Assembly (NCBI RefSeq): GCF_001548475.1
Contig: NZ_LRUJ01000021.1
Span: forward strand, 1 to 64,000
Source of the DNA: Bordetella hinzii LMG 13501
GTDB lineage: Bacteria > Pseudomonadota > Gammaproteobacteria > Burkholderiales > Burkholderiaceae_B
Direction of reading: 5' to 3'
DNA length: 64,000 nucleotides
Shown: positions 53,043-60,700 of the stretch, piece after piece
Layout: each line of letters opens with the position of its first letter
How positions within the stretch are numbered: position 1 is the first letter of the stretch
The notes under the pieces: generated by a model
Databases searched by the model: none
The model's input: only the letters and a program-made list of their open reading frames with translations
What the model was told of the DNA's origin: nothing
Program-made: the position numbers and the translations under genes

Positions 53043-53073
53043 TCCTTTACGCGGCGCGCGCCAACGTCTTAAT

Positions 53074-53104
53074 TAGCGCGGATAATAGATGTTTATCCGC
53101 GCTA
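53074..53104. other. Candidate recombination core site (12-7-12 dyad)
   Basis: TAGCGCGGATAA (53074-53085) and TTATCCGCGCTA (53093-53104) are perfect 12-bp inverted arms separated by the asymmetric 7-bp spacer TAGATGT. Arms of 11-13 bp around a 6-8 bp spacer are the layout of tyrosine-recombinase core sites. It lies in the 99-bp gap between the divergent KfrA/TnpT-like gene and the recombinase gene. An alternative is an operator for the KfrA-like protein. A weaker dyad, TAGTA/TACTA, follows at 53117-53138. Confidence 0.65.
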
Positions 53105-53141
53105 TAAATCGCTAGATAGTACTGTTTAATACATACTACAT

Positions 53142-54251
53142 ATGATTTACAACAATTCCAAGCCCGACAGGCTGGCAACTCCCCGGAAAACCGCGTCGGC
53201 GGGCGGCGCGAGCAGCCTGGGGCAAGCCCTGGCGCGCCTGGGCGGCAGCGGCGATTCCCTGCGCGCCTTGCTGCGCGAAGGCAGCTCGCCCAACACACAA
53301 GCCGCTTATCTGGCGGCCATCCGCTATTGGGAGGCTTGGCATGCCCTGCGGCTGGGCCGGCCCTTCGCCCTGCCCCTGCCCGTCGCGGCCGTGCTGCAAT
53401 TTATCGCCGACCACCTGGAACACAGCACCGCGGCGGGGCTGGCGCACGATCTGCCCGAAGCCATCGACCGCCAGCTGGTCGCCTCGGGCGCCAAGCGGGC
53501 GCCCGGGCCGCTGAAACTCTCGACGGTGCGCCATCGCCTGGCGGTGTTGTCCGAAGCCCATGAGACGCAGGCGCTGCCCAATCCTTGCCGCGACCACGCC
53601 GTGCGCACCCTCATGCAGCGCAGCCGCGCCGCCTACGCCCGGCGCGGCGATCTGCCGCAAGGCAAGGACGCCCTCACCCGCGAACCGCTGGAACAATTGC
53701 TGGCGACTTGCGACGACACGCTCATCGGCTTGCGCGACCGCGCCATGCTGCTGTTCGCCTGGGCCAGCGGCGGGCGCCGCCGCTCCGAAGTCGTGGCCGC
53801 CACGCTGGAGAACCTGCGCCGCACGCCCGAGGGCTATCTCTACGTGCTGGCGCATTCCAAGACCAACCAGGAGGGCCGCGCCCGGCCCGATATCTATAAG
53901 CCCGTGGCCGGGCGCGCCGCCCAGGCGCTCGACGCCTGGCTGGCGGCCGCCGGCATCACGCACGGCGCCTTATTCCGCCGCGTGCGCCGCGGCGGCATCG
54001 TGGGCGAGGCCCTGGGCGCCGAGGCCCTGCGCCGCATGGTCCAGGCCCGGGCGCGCCAGGCCGGGCTGGACGGCAACTACGCCGCCCACAGCCTGCGCGC
54101 CGGCTTCATCACCGAAGCCGGGCGGCAAGGCCTGCCGCTGGCCGAGGTCATGGCCATGAGCGGCCATGCCAGCGTCGCCACCGTCATGCATTACCACCGG
54201 GCGGGCGCGGCCGTCTCCTCCAGGGCGGCCCGCCTGCTCGACGAGGACTGA
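53142..54251 (+). CDS. Tyrosine recombinase (TnpS-like)
   Basis: 369 residues. An N-terminal SAM-like core-binding domain (about 40-165: GSSPNTQAAYLAAIRYWEAW) precedes the catalytic domain. The catalytic set is complete: Arg in ASGGRRRSEVVAATL (about 210), Lys in LAHSKTNQEGR (about 240), HSLRAGF (His and Arg II, about 318), GHAS and the nucleophile Tyr in VMHYHRAGA (about 352). The arrangement, divergent from a KfrA-like partner across a 12-7-12 site, points to a TnpS/TnpT-type resolvase module rather than a phage integrase. No Tn3 transposase is within the window. It may also act in chromosomal site-specific recombination. Confidence 0.9.
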   Translation: MIYNNSKPDRLATPRKTASAGGASSLGQALARLGGSGDSLRALLREGSSPNTQAAYLAAIRYWEAWHALRLGRPFALPLPVAAVLQFIADHLEHSTAAGLAHDLPEAIDRQLVASGAKRAPGPLKLSTVRHRLAVLSEAHETQALPNPCRDHAVRTLMQRSRAAYARRGDLPQGKDALTREPLEQLLATCDDTLIGLRDRAMLLFAWASGGRRRSEVVAATLENLRRTPEGYLYVLAHSKTNQEGRARPDIYKPVAGRAAQALDAWLAAAGITHGALFRRVRRGGIVGEALGAEALRRMVQARARQAGLDGNYAAHSLRAGFITEAGRQGLPLAEVMAMSGHASVATVMHYHRAGAAVSSRAARLLDED

Positions 54252-54351
54252 GCCGCCCGCCCGCGCTACACTAGCGGGCCACGCGGGCCCTGCCCGCGCC
54301 ATTCATCCGGCGCCGGCCCGCGCAGCGGCCGGCCCTCACTGGAGCCACACC

Positions 54352-54633
54352 ATGGCACAAGCCTCCGCCCGTCACATCCTCGTCTCCACCGAAGCCAAAG
54401 CCCAGGAACTGAAGACCGCCATCGAAAACGGCGCCGACTTCGCCCAGGTCGCCCGCGAAAACTCCAGCTGCCCCTCGGCCCGCCAAGGCGGCGATCTCGG
54501 CACCTTCGGCCCCGGCGAAATGGTGCGCGAATTCGACCAGGTCGTCTTCAGCGCCCCGGTCAACCAGGTCCAGGGCCCGGTCAAGACCCAGTTCGGCTAC
54601 CACCTGGTCGAAGTCACCAGCCGCCGCGACTGA
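54352..54633 (+). CDS. ppiC: Parvulin-type peptidyl-prolyl isomerase PpiC
   Basis: 93 residues, single parvulin domain without a signal peptide, so cytoplasmic. ARHILVSTEAKAQELKTAIE (about 6-25), FAQVARENSSCPSARQGGDLGTFGPGEMV and FGYHLVEVTSR are the family blocks, with the active-site His8 and Cys/Asp region. It accelerates Xaa-Pro isomerisation in protein folding. It is followed by a strong intrinsic terminator. Confidence 0.93.
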   Translation: MAQASARHILVSTEAKAQELKTAIENGADFAQVARENSSCPSARQGGDLGTFGPGEMVREFDQVVFSAPVNQVQGPVKTQFGYHLVEVTSRRD

Positions 54634-54650
54634 GATCGCCAGCGCCCCAA

Positions 54651-54681
54651 GCAAAAACCCGGCCTCGCGCCGGGTTTTTGC
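54651..54681. terminator. Bidirectional intrinsic terminator
   Basis: AAAAACCCGGC (54653-54663) and GCCGGGTTTTT (54669-54679) are perfect arms around CTCGC. The A/T tracts make it work on either strand for the convergent ppiC and GNAT genes. Confidence 0.92.
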
Positions 54682-54701
54682 TTTGCAAGGAACGCCCAGG
54701 C

Positions 54702-55166
54702 CTAGAGATCACGGCCCAGGAAGCGCGTGCCCGGCACCGGGTTCTGCGTCACCGGCTCGGCCTCGCGAAAGCCCAGCGACTCGTACAGATAGCGGGCCGC
54801 CAGGAACTCGGGCAGCACATCCAGGCAGATGCGGGCATAGCCCGCGGCCTTGGCCTCGCGCAGAATGCGCTCCATCAATTGGCGGCCGAGCTGTTGGCCG
54901 CGCGCTTCGGGCCGGACATAGACGCGCTTCATTTCGCAGCTGCGGGCGTCCACTTCGCGAAATCCTCCGCAGCCCACCACGCCGCCGTCCTTCCAGGCCA
55001 GCAGCATCAGGCCACGCGGCGCGGCGTACTTGCCCGGCAGCCCGTCGAGCTCTTCTTCGTAGTTCTGGAAATCCAGGCTGACGCGCGTGCTGCCGATATA
55101 TTCGCGGATGATGCCGATCAAGGCATCGCGGTCTTGCGGAAAACGGGCGGCTTGAATCTGAAACAT
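54702..55166 (-). CDS. GNAT-family N-acetyltransferase
   Basis: 154 residues. The acetyl-CoA-binding motif VYVRPEARGQQLGRQLMERI (about 92-111) matches Q/RxxGxG/A closely. LDVLPEFLAARYLYESLGFR is the C-terminal beta5-alpha4 block with the general-acid Tyr. The acceptor is unknown. The 55167-55428 gap beyond its start holds only an orphan terminator. Confidence 0.88.
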   Translation of the reverse strand: MFQIQAARFPQDRDALIGIIREYIGSTRVSLDFQNYEEELDGLPGKYAAPRGLMLLAWKDGGVVGCGGFREVDARSCEMKRVYVRPEARGQQLGRQLMERILREAKAAGYARICLDVLPEFLAARYLYESLGFREAEPVTQNPVPGTRFLGRDL

Positions 55167-55204
55167 GGCCTACCTTCGCGGCGCTCCGCGCCGCCGATGA
55201 CAAT

Positions 55205-55239
55205 CAAAAAAGGCCTGCGCCGTTGCCGGGGCAGGCCTT
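55205..55239 (-). terminator. Orphan intrinsic terminator
   Basis: On the minus strand AAGGCCTGC and GCAGGCCTT are perfect 9-bp arms with a 12-base loop, followed by TTTTT. It lies upstream of the GNAT start, and no gene on the minus strand ends at it: the nearest gene upstream on that strand begins at 56106. It may end a small non-coding transcript in 55240-55430 or be left from a lost gene. Confidence 0.6.
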
Positions 55240-55428
55240 GCGTTCGCGTTTGGCGCTCAGCGCGCGCGCATCCCCCGGGACCGGGCCGTGCTTGGGCGGC
55301 AATGGACGGCGGAAACAATGATGGGCGACATGTCCATAAGTGTGGGCCGCCGCCGGCCCCTTTGTCAAACCGGGCCACGGCGCGCGCCAGGCGCTATGCT
55401 GTACGCAAGCCATAGACGGAGAACCCTC

Positions 55429-55818
55429 ATGCGCGCCATGCCGTTTCTGATGTTCCAGGGCCAGGCCGAAGAAGCCATGCGTTTTTACGTCTCGCTCTTT
55501 CCCGATGGCGCCGTCGAGAGCCTCGAGCGCTACGGCGCCAGTGGCCCGGGGGCGCCAGGCACGCTCCACCAGGCGCGCTTTACCGTGGCCGGCCAGCGCG
55601 TGATGTGCATCGACAGCCCCACCCCCCACGGCTTCGGCTTTACACCCAGTGTCTCTTTTTTCGTCGATTGCGACGACGAGGCCCAGCTCGCGCGCCTGGC
55701 CCAGGCCCTGGCCGAACAGGGCGCGACGCTCATGCCGCTGGACAACTACGGCTTCAGCCGGAAATTCACCTGGGTGCAGGACCGGTTTGGCGTGTCGTGG
55801 CAGCTGAACCTGCCTTGA
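55429..55818 (+). CDS. PhnB-like VOC superfamily protein
   Basis: 129 residues. MPFLMFQGQAEEAMRFYVSL (about 4-23) is the start of the PhnB/3-demethylubiquinone-like VOC family, and RVMCIDSPTPHGFGFTPSVS, LPLDNYGFSRKFTWVQDRFGVSWQLNL-type ending are conserved. Members often lack catalytic residues and their role is unclear. The start at 55429 follows GGAGAA. Confidence 0.87.
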   Translation: MRAMPFLMFQGQAEEAMRFYVSLFPDGAVESLERYGASGPGAPGTLHQARFTVAGQRVMCIDSPTPHGFGFTPSVSFFVDCDDEAQLARLAQALAEQGATLMPLDNYGFSRKFTWVQDRFGVSWQLNLP

Positions 55819-55830
55819 GCCTCGCGGCGC

Positions 55831-56106
55831 CTATTTGAAGCGGGCCAGGGCCTGCGCGCCGGTCATGCCCTCTTGCAACCCCATGGCGCGGGCGGCCTGG
55901 CTCACCGCGATCAGGGGCGCCTGCAGCATCTGCGCGTGATCGGACACGCCGGTGACGATGGCCGCCGCCTCGCCCGTCTTGTCGAAGGTGGCCACATTGA
56001 GGTAGCCGCAAGCCAGGATGCCCTGCCCGCCCTTGAGCAGCAACAGGGGGCGCGCCAACTCGTGGCGGATTTGTTCGAAGTCGCTGAGATTGATGTCCAT
56101 GGTCAT
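55831..56106 (-). CDS. DUF1805 protein (YunC-like)
   Basis: 91 residues from 56106 (an alternative ATG is at 56100). LLLLKGGQGILACGYLNVAT and GEAAAIVTGVSDHAQMLQAP match DUF1805, a small compact fold of unknown function found in Bacillus YunC and archaeal proteins. It is convergent with the VOC gene and divergent from slyX. Confidence 0.78.
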   Translation of the reverse strand: MTMDINLSDFEQIRHELARPLLLLKGGQGILACGYLNVATFDKTGEAAAIVTGVSDHAQMLQAPLIAVSQAARAMGLQEGMTGAQALARFK

Positions 56107-56174
56107 CCGACCCCGAGACGATAAAGAAGCCCTCCTTGTGTCACAGCCGCCGCACTCTGCGGTTTAATACCGCC

Positions 56175-56393
56175 ATGGAACACGAACACGAACTGGCTGC
56201 CCGCGTCACCGAACTGGAGGTCAAACTCGGCTTTGCCGAAGACCTGCTGGACCGCCTCAACCTGCTGGTCTTCGAGCAGCAGAAGCAGATCGAAGCCATG
56301 GCCGCCCAGATCGGCCAGCTGCGCAACCAACAGAACGACGGCACGGGCGGCCCCTGGCGCAGCCTGCTCGACGAGCGTCCGCCGCACTATTGA
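56175..56393 (+). CDS. slyX: SlyX-family protein
   Basis: 72 residues, almost entirely a coiled coil (ELAARVTELEVKLGFAEDLLDRLNLLVFEQQKQI, shown here in parts: VTELEVKLGFAEDLLDRLN and LLVFEQQKQIEAMAAQI) and ending in RSLLDERPPHY, the SlyX C-terminal motif. The function is not established. It lies 19 bp before the nitrilase-family gene on the same strand. Confidence 0.92.
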   Translation: MEHEHELAARVTELEVKLGFAEDLLDRLNLLVFEQQKQIEAMAAQIGQLRNQQNDGTGGPWRSLLDERPPHY

Positions 56394-56412
56394 CTCCCGC
56401 CTGGAGAACACC

Positions 56413-57198
56413 ATGAAGATCGCCATGGGGCAATTCGCCGTCCGCCCCGTCTGGGAAGAAAACGCCGCCATCTGCCGCGACCTGATGCAGCGCGCCCGCG
56501 CCGGCGGCGCCGACGCCCTGGTGCTGCCCGAAGGCGTGCTGGCCCGCGACATCACCGACCCGGACATCGTCAAGCGCTCGGCCCAGCCGCTGGACGGCCC
56601 CTTCATCGCCGCGCTGCTGCCCGCCACGCAAGGCTTGACCGTGTTCTTCTGCGTGCATGTGCCGGCGGCCGACGGCAAGGTCTGGAACACCCAGCTGGCC
56701 TTGCGCGACGGCCGCATCATCGCCCAATACCGCAAGCTGCATCTCTACGACGCCTTCAATATGCAGGAGTCGCTCAATGTGCTGGCCGGCGCCGAGATCC
56801 CGCCCCTGGTCGAGGTGGCCGGCCTGAAGGTCGGCATGCTGACCTGCTATGACCTGCGCTTTCCCGAGTTGCCGCGCCGCCTGGCGCTGGATGGCGCCGA
56901 CGTGCTGGTCGCCCCTTCGGCCTGGGTCAGGGGCCCGCTGAAAGAAATGCACTGGCAGGTGCTCTCGCAGGCGCGCGCGCTGGAGAACACCTGCTATCTG
57001 GTGGCCGTGGGCGAATGCGGCCCGCGCAACATCGGCGCCAGCATGGCCATCGACCCGCTGGGCGTCATCATCGCCCGGGCGGCCGAGACCGATGCCCTGG
57101 TCTTTGCCGACATCGACGCGGCGCGCCTGGCGCAGGCGCGCCTGGCGCTGCCCGTGCTGCAGAACCGCCGCTTCGCGCGTCCCGAACTGGCCGCCTGA
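56413..57198 (+). CDS. Nitrilase-superfamily amidase
   Basis: 261 residues. The catalytic triad is visible: Glu in LVLPEGVLA (about 40), Lys in QYRKLHLYDAFN (about 114) and Cys in LTCYDLRFPELPRR (about 147). RKLHLYDAF and CYDLRFPEL place it in the branch with deaminated-glutathione amidase and the omega-amidase/NitFhit group. It likely hydrolyses an omega-amide or deaminated glutathione in repair metabolism. It may be co-transcribed with slyX. Confidence 0.9.
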   Translation: MKIAMGQFAVRPVWEENAAICRDLMQRARAGGADALVLPEGVLARDITDPDIVKRSAQPLDGPFIAALLPATQGLTVFFCVHVPAADGKVWNTQLALRDGRIIAQYRKLHLYDAFNMQESLNVLAGAEIPPLVEVAGLKVGMLTCYDLRFPELPRRLALDGADVLVAPSAWVRGPLKEMHWQVLSQARALENTCYLVAVGECGPRNIGASMAIDPLGVIIARAAETDALVFADIDAARLAQARLALPVLQNRRFARPELAA

Positions 57199-57259
57199 GC
57201 CCGGCCCGGCCGGCCGCCGTCCTGGCGCCGCCGGCCTCCCCCCTTAAAGCCTGCATTAA

Positions 57260-57294
57260 CCCTGCCTTCCGTAAAGTCGAATAGGACGGCAGGG
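57260..57294. promoter_or_regulatory. Inverted repeat upstream of the branched-chain-type importer operon
   Basis: CCCTGCC (57260-57266) and GGCAGGG (57288-57294) are perfect 7-bp arms with a 21-bp spacer, about 160 bp upstream of the first permease. They lie in the 257-bp leader that must hold the operon promoter. No coding sequence is seen in the leader. Confidence 0.35.
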
Positions 57295-57455
57295 ACGCGC
57301 TCCCTATACTCCTTTGCACATCCGGAGTGTCCGCACTCCGCATAAAAGAAGGCGCGGCTCGCGCGCCATATCAAAGAGACAAAAAGACGCCGACAGCGCG
57401 TCCGTGCCATCGCTGGGGGATCCCGGGGAGGGGTGCGCCTCTAGGGAGACGATGC

Positions 57456-58361
57456 TTGAGCTTGGATCTGCTACCCCTGGCTCTGGTCGATGGCATTGCC
57501 TACGCCAGCCTGTTGTTCCTGGTTTCCATGGGCTTGACCCTGGTGTTCGGCGTGATGGGCATATTGAATGTCGCCCACGGCGCCTTCTACGCTTTCGGCG
57601 GCTATGCCGCGGCCAGCTTCGTGATGTTCCTGGCCGGCCGCAGCGACTCTTCCTTGCTGCTGTTCCTGGCCTTGTTCGCCGCGGCCATCGTGGTCGGCCT
57701 GGTGCTGGGCACGGCGCTGGAGTTTCTGCTCATACGGCGCGCCCAGAACTACGACCCGGTCCTGAAGCTGCTGCTGACCTTCGGCGCCTTCCTCATGCTC
57801 GAAGACATCCAGCGCGCGATCTGGGGCGCGCAGCCCTATAGCGCCAGCGAAGTCGTCAACCGCCTAGGCAATATCGAACTCGGCGATATCACCTACACCA
57901 CGTATCAGCTGGTCGTGGTGCCGGTGACCGCCCTGCTCGCCTATGTGGCGCTGGAGTGTTTTCTCAAGCGCACCAAGCTGGGCAAGCAGACCGTGGCCAT
58001 GACCCACCACCGCGAGGTCGCGACCTCGCTGGGCATCAACGCCAAGAAGATAGGCCTGGTCACCTTCGTCATCGCCACCATGCTCGGCGCATTGGGCGGC
58101 GCGCTGGCCGCGCCCACCACCTCGCTGGTGCCCGGCGCGGGCACCGATATGACGGTGCTGTCCTTCGCCGTGGTCGCCACGGCCGGCCTGGGCCAGATCA
58201 CGGGGGCCCTGATCGCCGCGCTGCTCATCGGCGTGGTGCGCGCCATCGCCGTCTACATGGCGCCCGAACTCGAGGTCGCCGTTCCCTACATCATCATGGT
58301 GCTGGTGCTGATCATCCGTCCGCATGGCCTGTTCACCGTGGCACAGGCGAGGACGATCTGA
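57456..58361 (+). CDS. Branched-chain-type ABC transporter permease (LivH-like)
   Basis: 301 residues from a TTG start at 57456, with AGGGA 8 bp upstream. An ATG at 57452 is out of frame by one base, so a single-base insertion or sequence error is an alternative. About eight membrane helices are visible. LDLLPLALVDGIAYASLLFL at the start, MGILNVAHGAFYAFGGYAAA (about 36-55) and the coupling segment MTHHREVATSLGINAKKI are LivH features. It is first in an operon of four importer genes, two dehydrogenases and the receptor. Confidence 0.88.
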   Translation: MSLDLLPLALVDGIAYASLLFLVSMGLTLVFGVMGILNVAHGAFYAFGGYAAASFVMFLAGRSDSSLLLFLALFAAAIVVGLVLGTALEFLLIRRAQNYDPVLKLLLTFGAFLMLEDIQRAIWGAQPYSASEVVNRLGNIELGDITYTTYQLVVVPVTALLAYVALECFLKRTKLGKQTVAMTHHREVATSLGINAKKIGLVTFVIATMLGALGGALAAPTTSLVPGAGTDMTVLSFAVVATAGLGQITGALIAALLIGVVRAIAVYMAPELEVAVPYIIMVLVLIIRPHGLFTVAQARTI

Positions 58362-59287
58362 TGAAGGTCCCTGTTATCAGTGTGCTGGCCGCCGTCGCGG
58401 CGCTGGCGGTCGGCTACCGCTTCGCCTGGACCATCACCCCCATCGTGTTCGGCCTGACCTATGCCATCGCAGCCCTGGGCGTGTCGGTCATGGCGCGCGC
58501 CGGCCAGGTGTCTTTTGGCCACGCCATGTATGCCTGCATCTCGGCCTATACGGTGGCCTTCGTGGCGCGCGCCTACCCGCAGGCCGACGCGCTGGTCCTG
58601 ATCGGCGCGGGCGTGGCGGCCAGTTTCGCGGCTGCCTTGCTGGTGGGCTCCTTCGTGGTGCGCTATCGCGGCATTTTCTTCGGCATGCTCAACCTCGCCC
58701 TCAGCATGGTGCTGTTCGCCCTGTTGGGCAAGCTCTATACGCTGACCGGCGGCTCCGACGGCCTGCGCATCGTGCGGCCCACGCTGGCCGGCATCGCGAT
58801 GGAGCGCGAGTCCTTCGAGCGCGCCCTGCTCGTGCTGGCGCTGCTGTTGTCCCTGTTGCTGGCCTGGTGGGTGCAGCGCTATTTCCGCTCCGGCAGCGGC
58901 CAGGCGCTGTCGGCCATCAAGACCAACGAGACCCGCATCGAGTACCTGGGCTTCTCGGCCTATCTGATCATGTGGAAGGGCTATCTGCTGTCGGCCGTGG
59001 TGGTCGGCATCTCGGGCGCCCTGCTGGCCCTGATCCAGGGCCTGGTCACGCCGGAAATCGGCTCCTGGCTGCGCTCGGGCGAGTTCGTCTTCATCACCAT
59101 CCTGGGCGGCGCGGGCCATGCGGCCGGTGCCTTCCTCGGCGCCATCTGCTTCGAGACCGTCAAGCTGGCCTCGTCGGCCTACTTTCCCGGGCTGTGGCAA
59201 TTCGTGCTGGGCCTGACGCTGATCCTGGTGATCTTCCTCTTTCCCAATGGCTTTGTCGGCCAATTCAAGAAACGAGCCCGCGCATGA
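58361..59287 (+). CDS. Branched-chain-type ABC transporter permease (LivM-like)
   Basis: 308 residues with about nine membrane helices. ALGVSVMARAGQVSFGHAMY (about 42-61) is the LivM signature and GQALSAIKTNETRIEYLGFS the coupling helix. GEFVFITILGGAGHAAGAFL follows. Its start overlaps the stop of the first permease (TGATG), and its end overlaps the ATPase start. Confidence 0.92.
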   Translation: MKVPVISVLAAVAALAVGYRFAWTITPIVFGLTYAIAALGVSVMARAGQVSFGHAMYACISAYTVAFVARAYPQADALVLIGAGVAASFAAALLVGSFVVRYRGIFFGMLNLALSMVLFALLGKLYTLTGGSDGLRIVRPTLAGIAMERESFERALLVLALLLSLLLAWWVQRYFRSGSGQALSAIKTNETRIEYLGFSAYLIMWKGYLLSAVVVGISGALLALIQGLVTPEIGSWLRSGEFVFITILGGAGHAAGAFLGAICFETVKLASSAYFPGLWQFVLGLTLILVIFLFPNGFVGQFKKRARA

Positions 59288-60024
59288 AGCCGCTGATCCA
59301 GACCCGAGACCTGAGCCTGGCCTTCGGCGGCGTGGTCGCCGCCGACGCCATCGACTTCGAATTGCATGAAGGCGAACGCCTGGCCGTGATCGGCCAGAAC
59401 GGCGCCGGCAAGACCACTTTCATCAATATCTGCACCGGCTATCTCAAGCCCGACCGCGGCAGGGTCTGGTTCGACGGCACCGACGTCACCGCCATGACGC
59501 CGCGCAAGATCGTGCGCCTGGGCCTGGGGCGCTCTTTCCAGCTGCCGCAGCTGTTCGCCGAGCATAGCGTGCGCGAATGCGTGCAGATCGCCTCGGCGCG
59601 CCGCAACAAGGACCTGAGCTGGTTCCGCGCCCTGGAGCATACGGTCGATGGCCGCGACGTCGACGCGACGCTGGATCTGGTCGGCCTGCTGCCCGACGCC
59701 GGCGAGCGCAGCATCGAGCTGCCCGAAGGCAAGCGCAAGCTGCTGGACGTGGCCATGGCCCTGGCCCTGCGCCCCAAGTTGCTCATCATGGACGAGCCCA
59801 CCAGCGGCGTGGCCTCCGAGGACAAGCACGGTCTGATGGAAACCGTGATGCAGGCGCTGGACGAGCGCCGCGTCACCAGCTGGTTCGTCGAGCACGATGT
59901 CGACATCGTGTCGCGCTACGCCAGCCGGGTCGCGGCCTGGATCGCCGGCAAAGTGGCCGCCGACGGTCCGCCGGCCGAGGTGCTGGAACATCCGCAGATC
60001 AAGAGCGAAGTCCTGGGAGTCTGA
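59284..60024 (+). CDS. Branched-chain-type ABC ATPase (LivG-like)
   Basis: 246 residues. Walker A GQNGAGKTTFINICTGYL (about 38-55) and Walker B KLLIMDEPTSGVASEDK are intact, and the switch His is in FVEHDVDIVS. The signature motif is altered: LPEGKRKLLDVAMAL stands where LSGGQ is usual. Several Liv-type ATPases show such variants, so it is probably functional with its partner. Membrane recognition is through the Q-loop FQLPQLFAEHSV. Confidence 0.9.
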   Translation: MKPLIQTRDLSLAFGGVVAADAIDFELHEGERLAVIGQNGAGKTTFINICTGYLKPDRGRVWFDGTDVTAMTPRKIVRLGLGRSFQLPQLFAEHSVRECVQIASARRNKDLSWFRALEHTVDGRDVDATLDLVGLLPDAGERSIELPEGKRKLLDVAMALALRPKLLIMDEPTSGVASEDKHGLMETVMQALDERRVTSWFVEHDVDIVSRYASRVAAWIAGKVAADGPPAEVLEHPQIKSEVLGV

Positions 60025-60026
60025 CC

Positions 60027-60689
<663 letters not shown>

Positions 60690-60700
60690 TGGAGAACCGC

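Noticed and set aside
52047-54251. Plasmid or prophage remnant
   Set aside because: No replication, partition, capsid, terminase or excisionase genes and no tRNA target nearby; codon use matches the neighbours.
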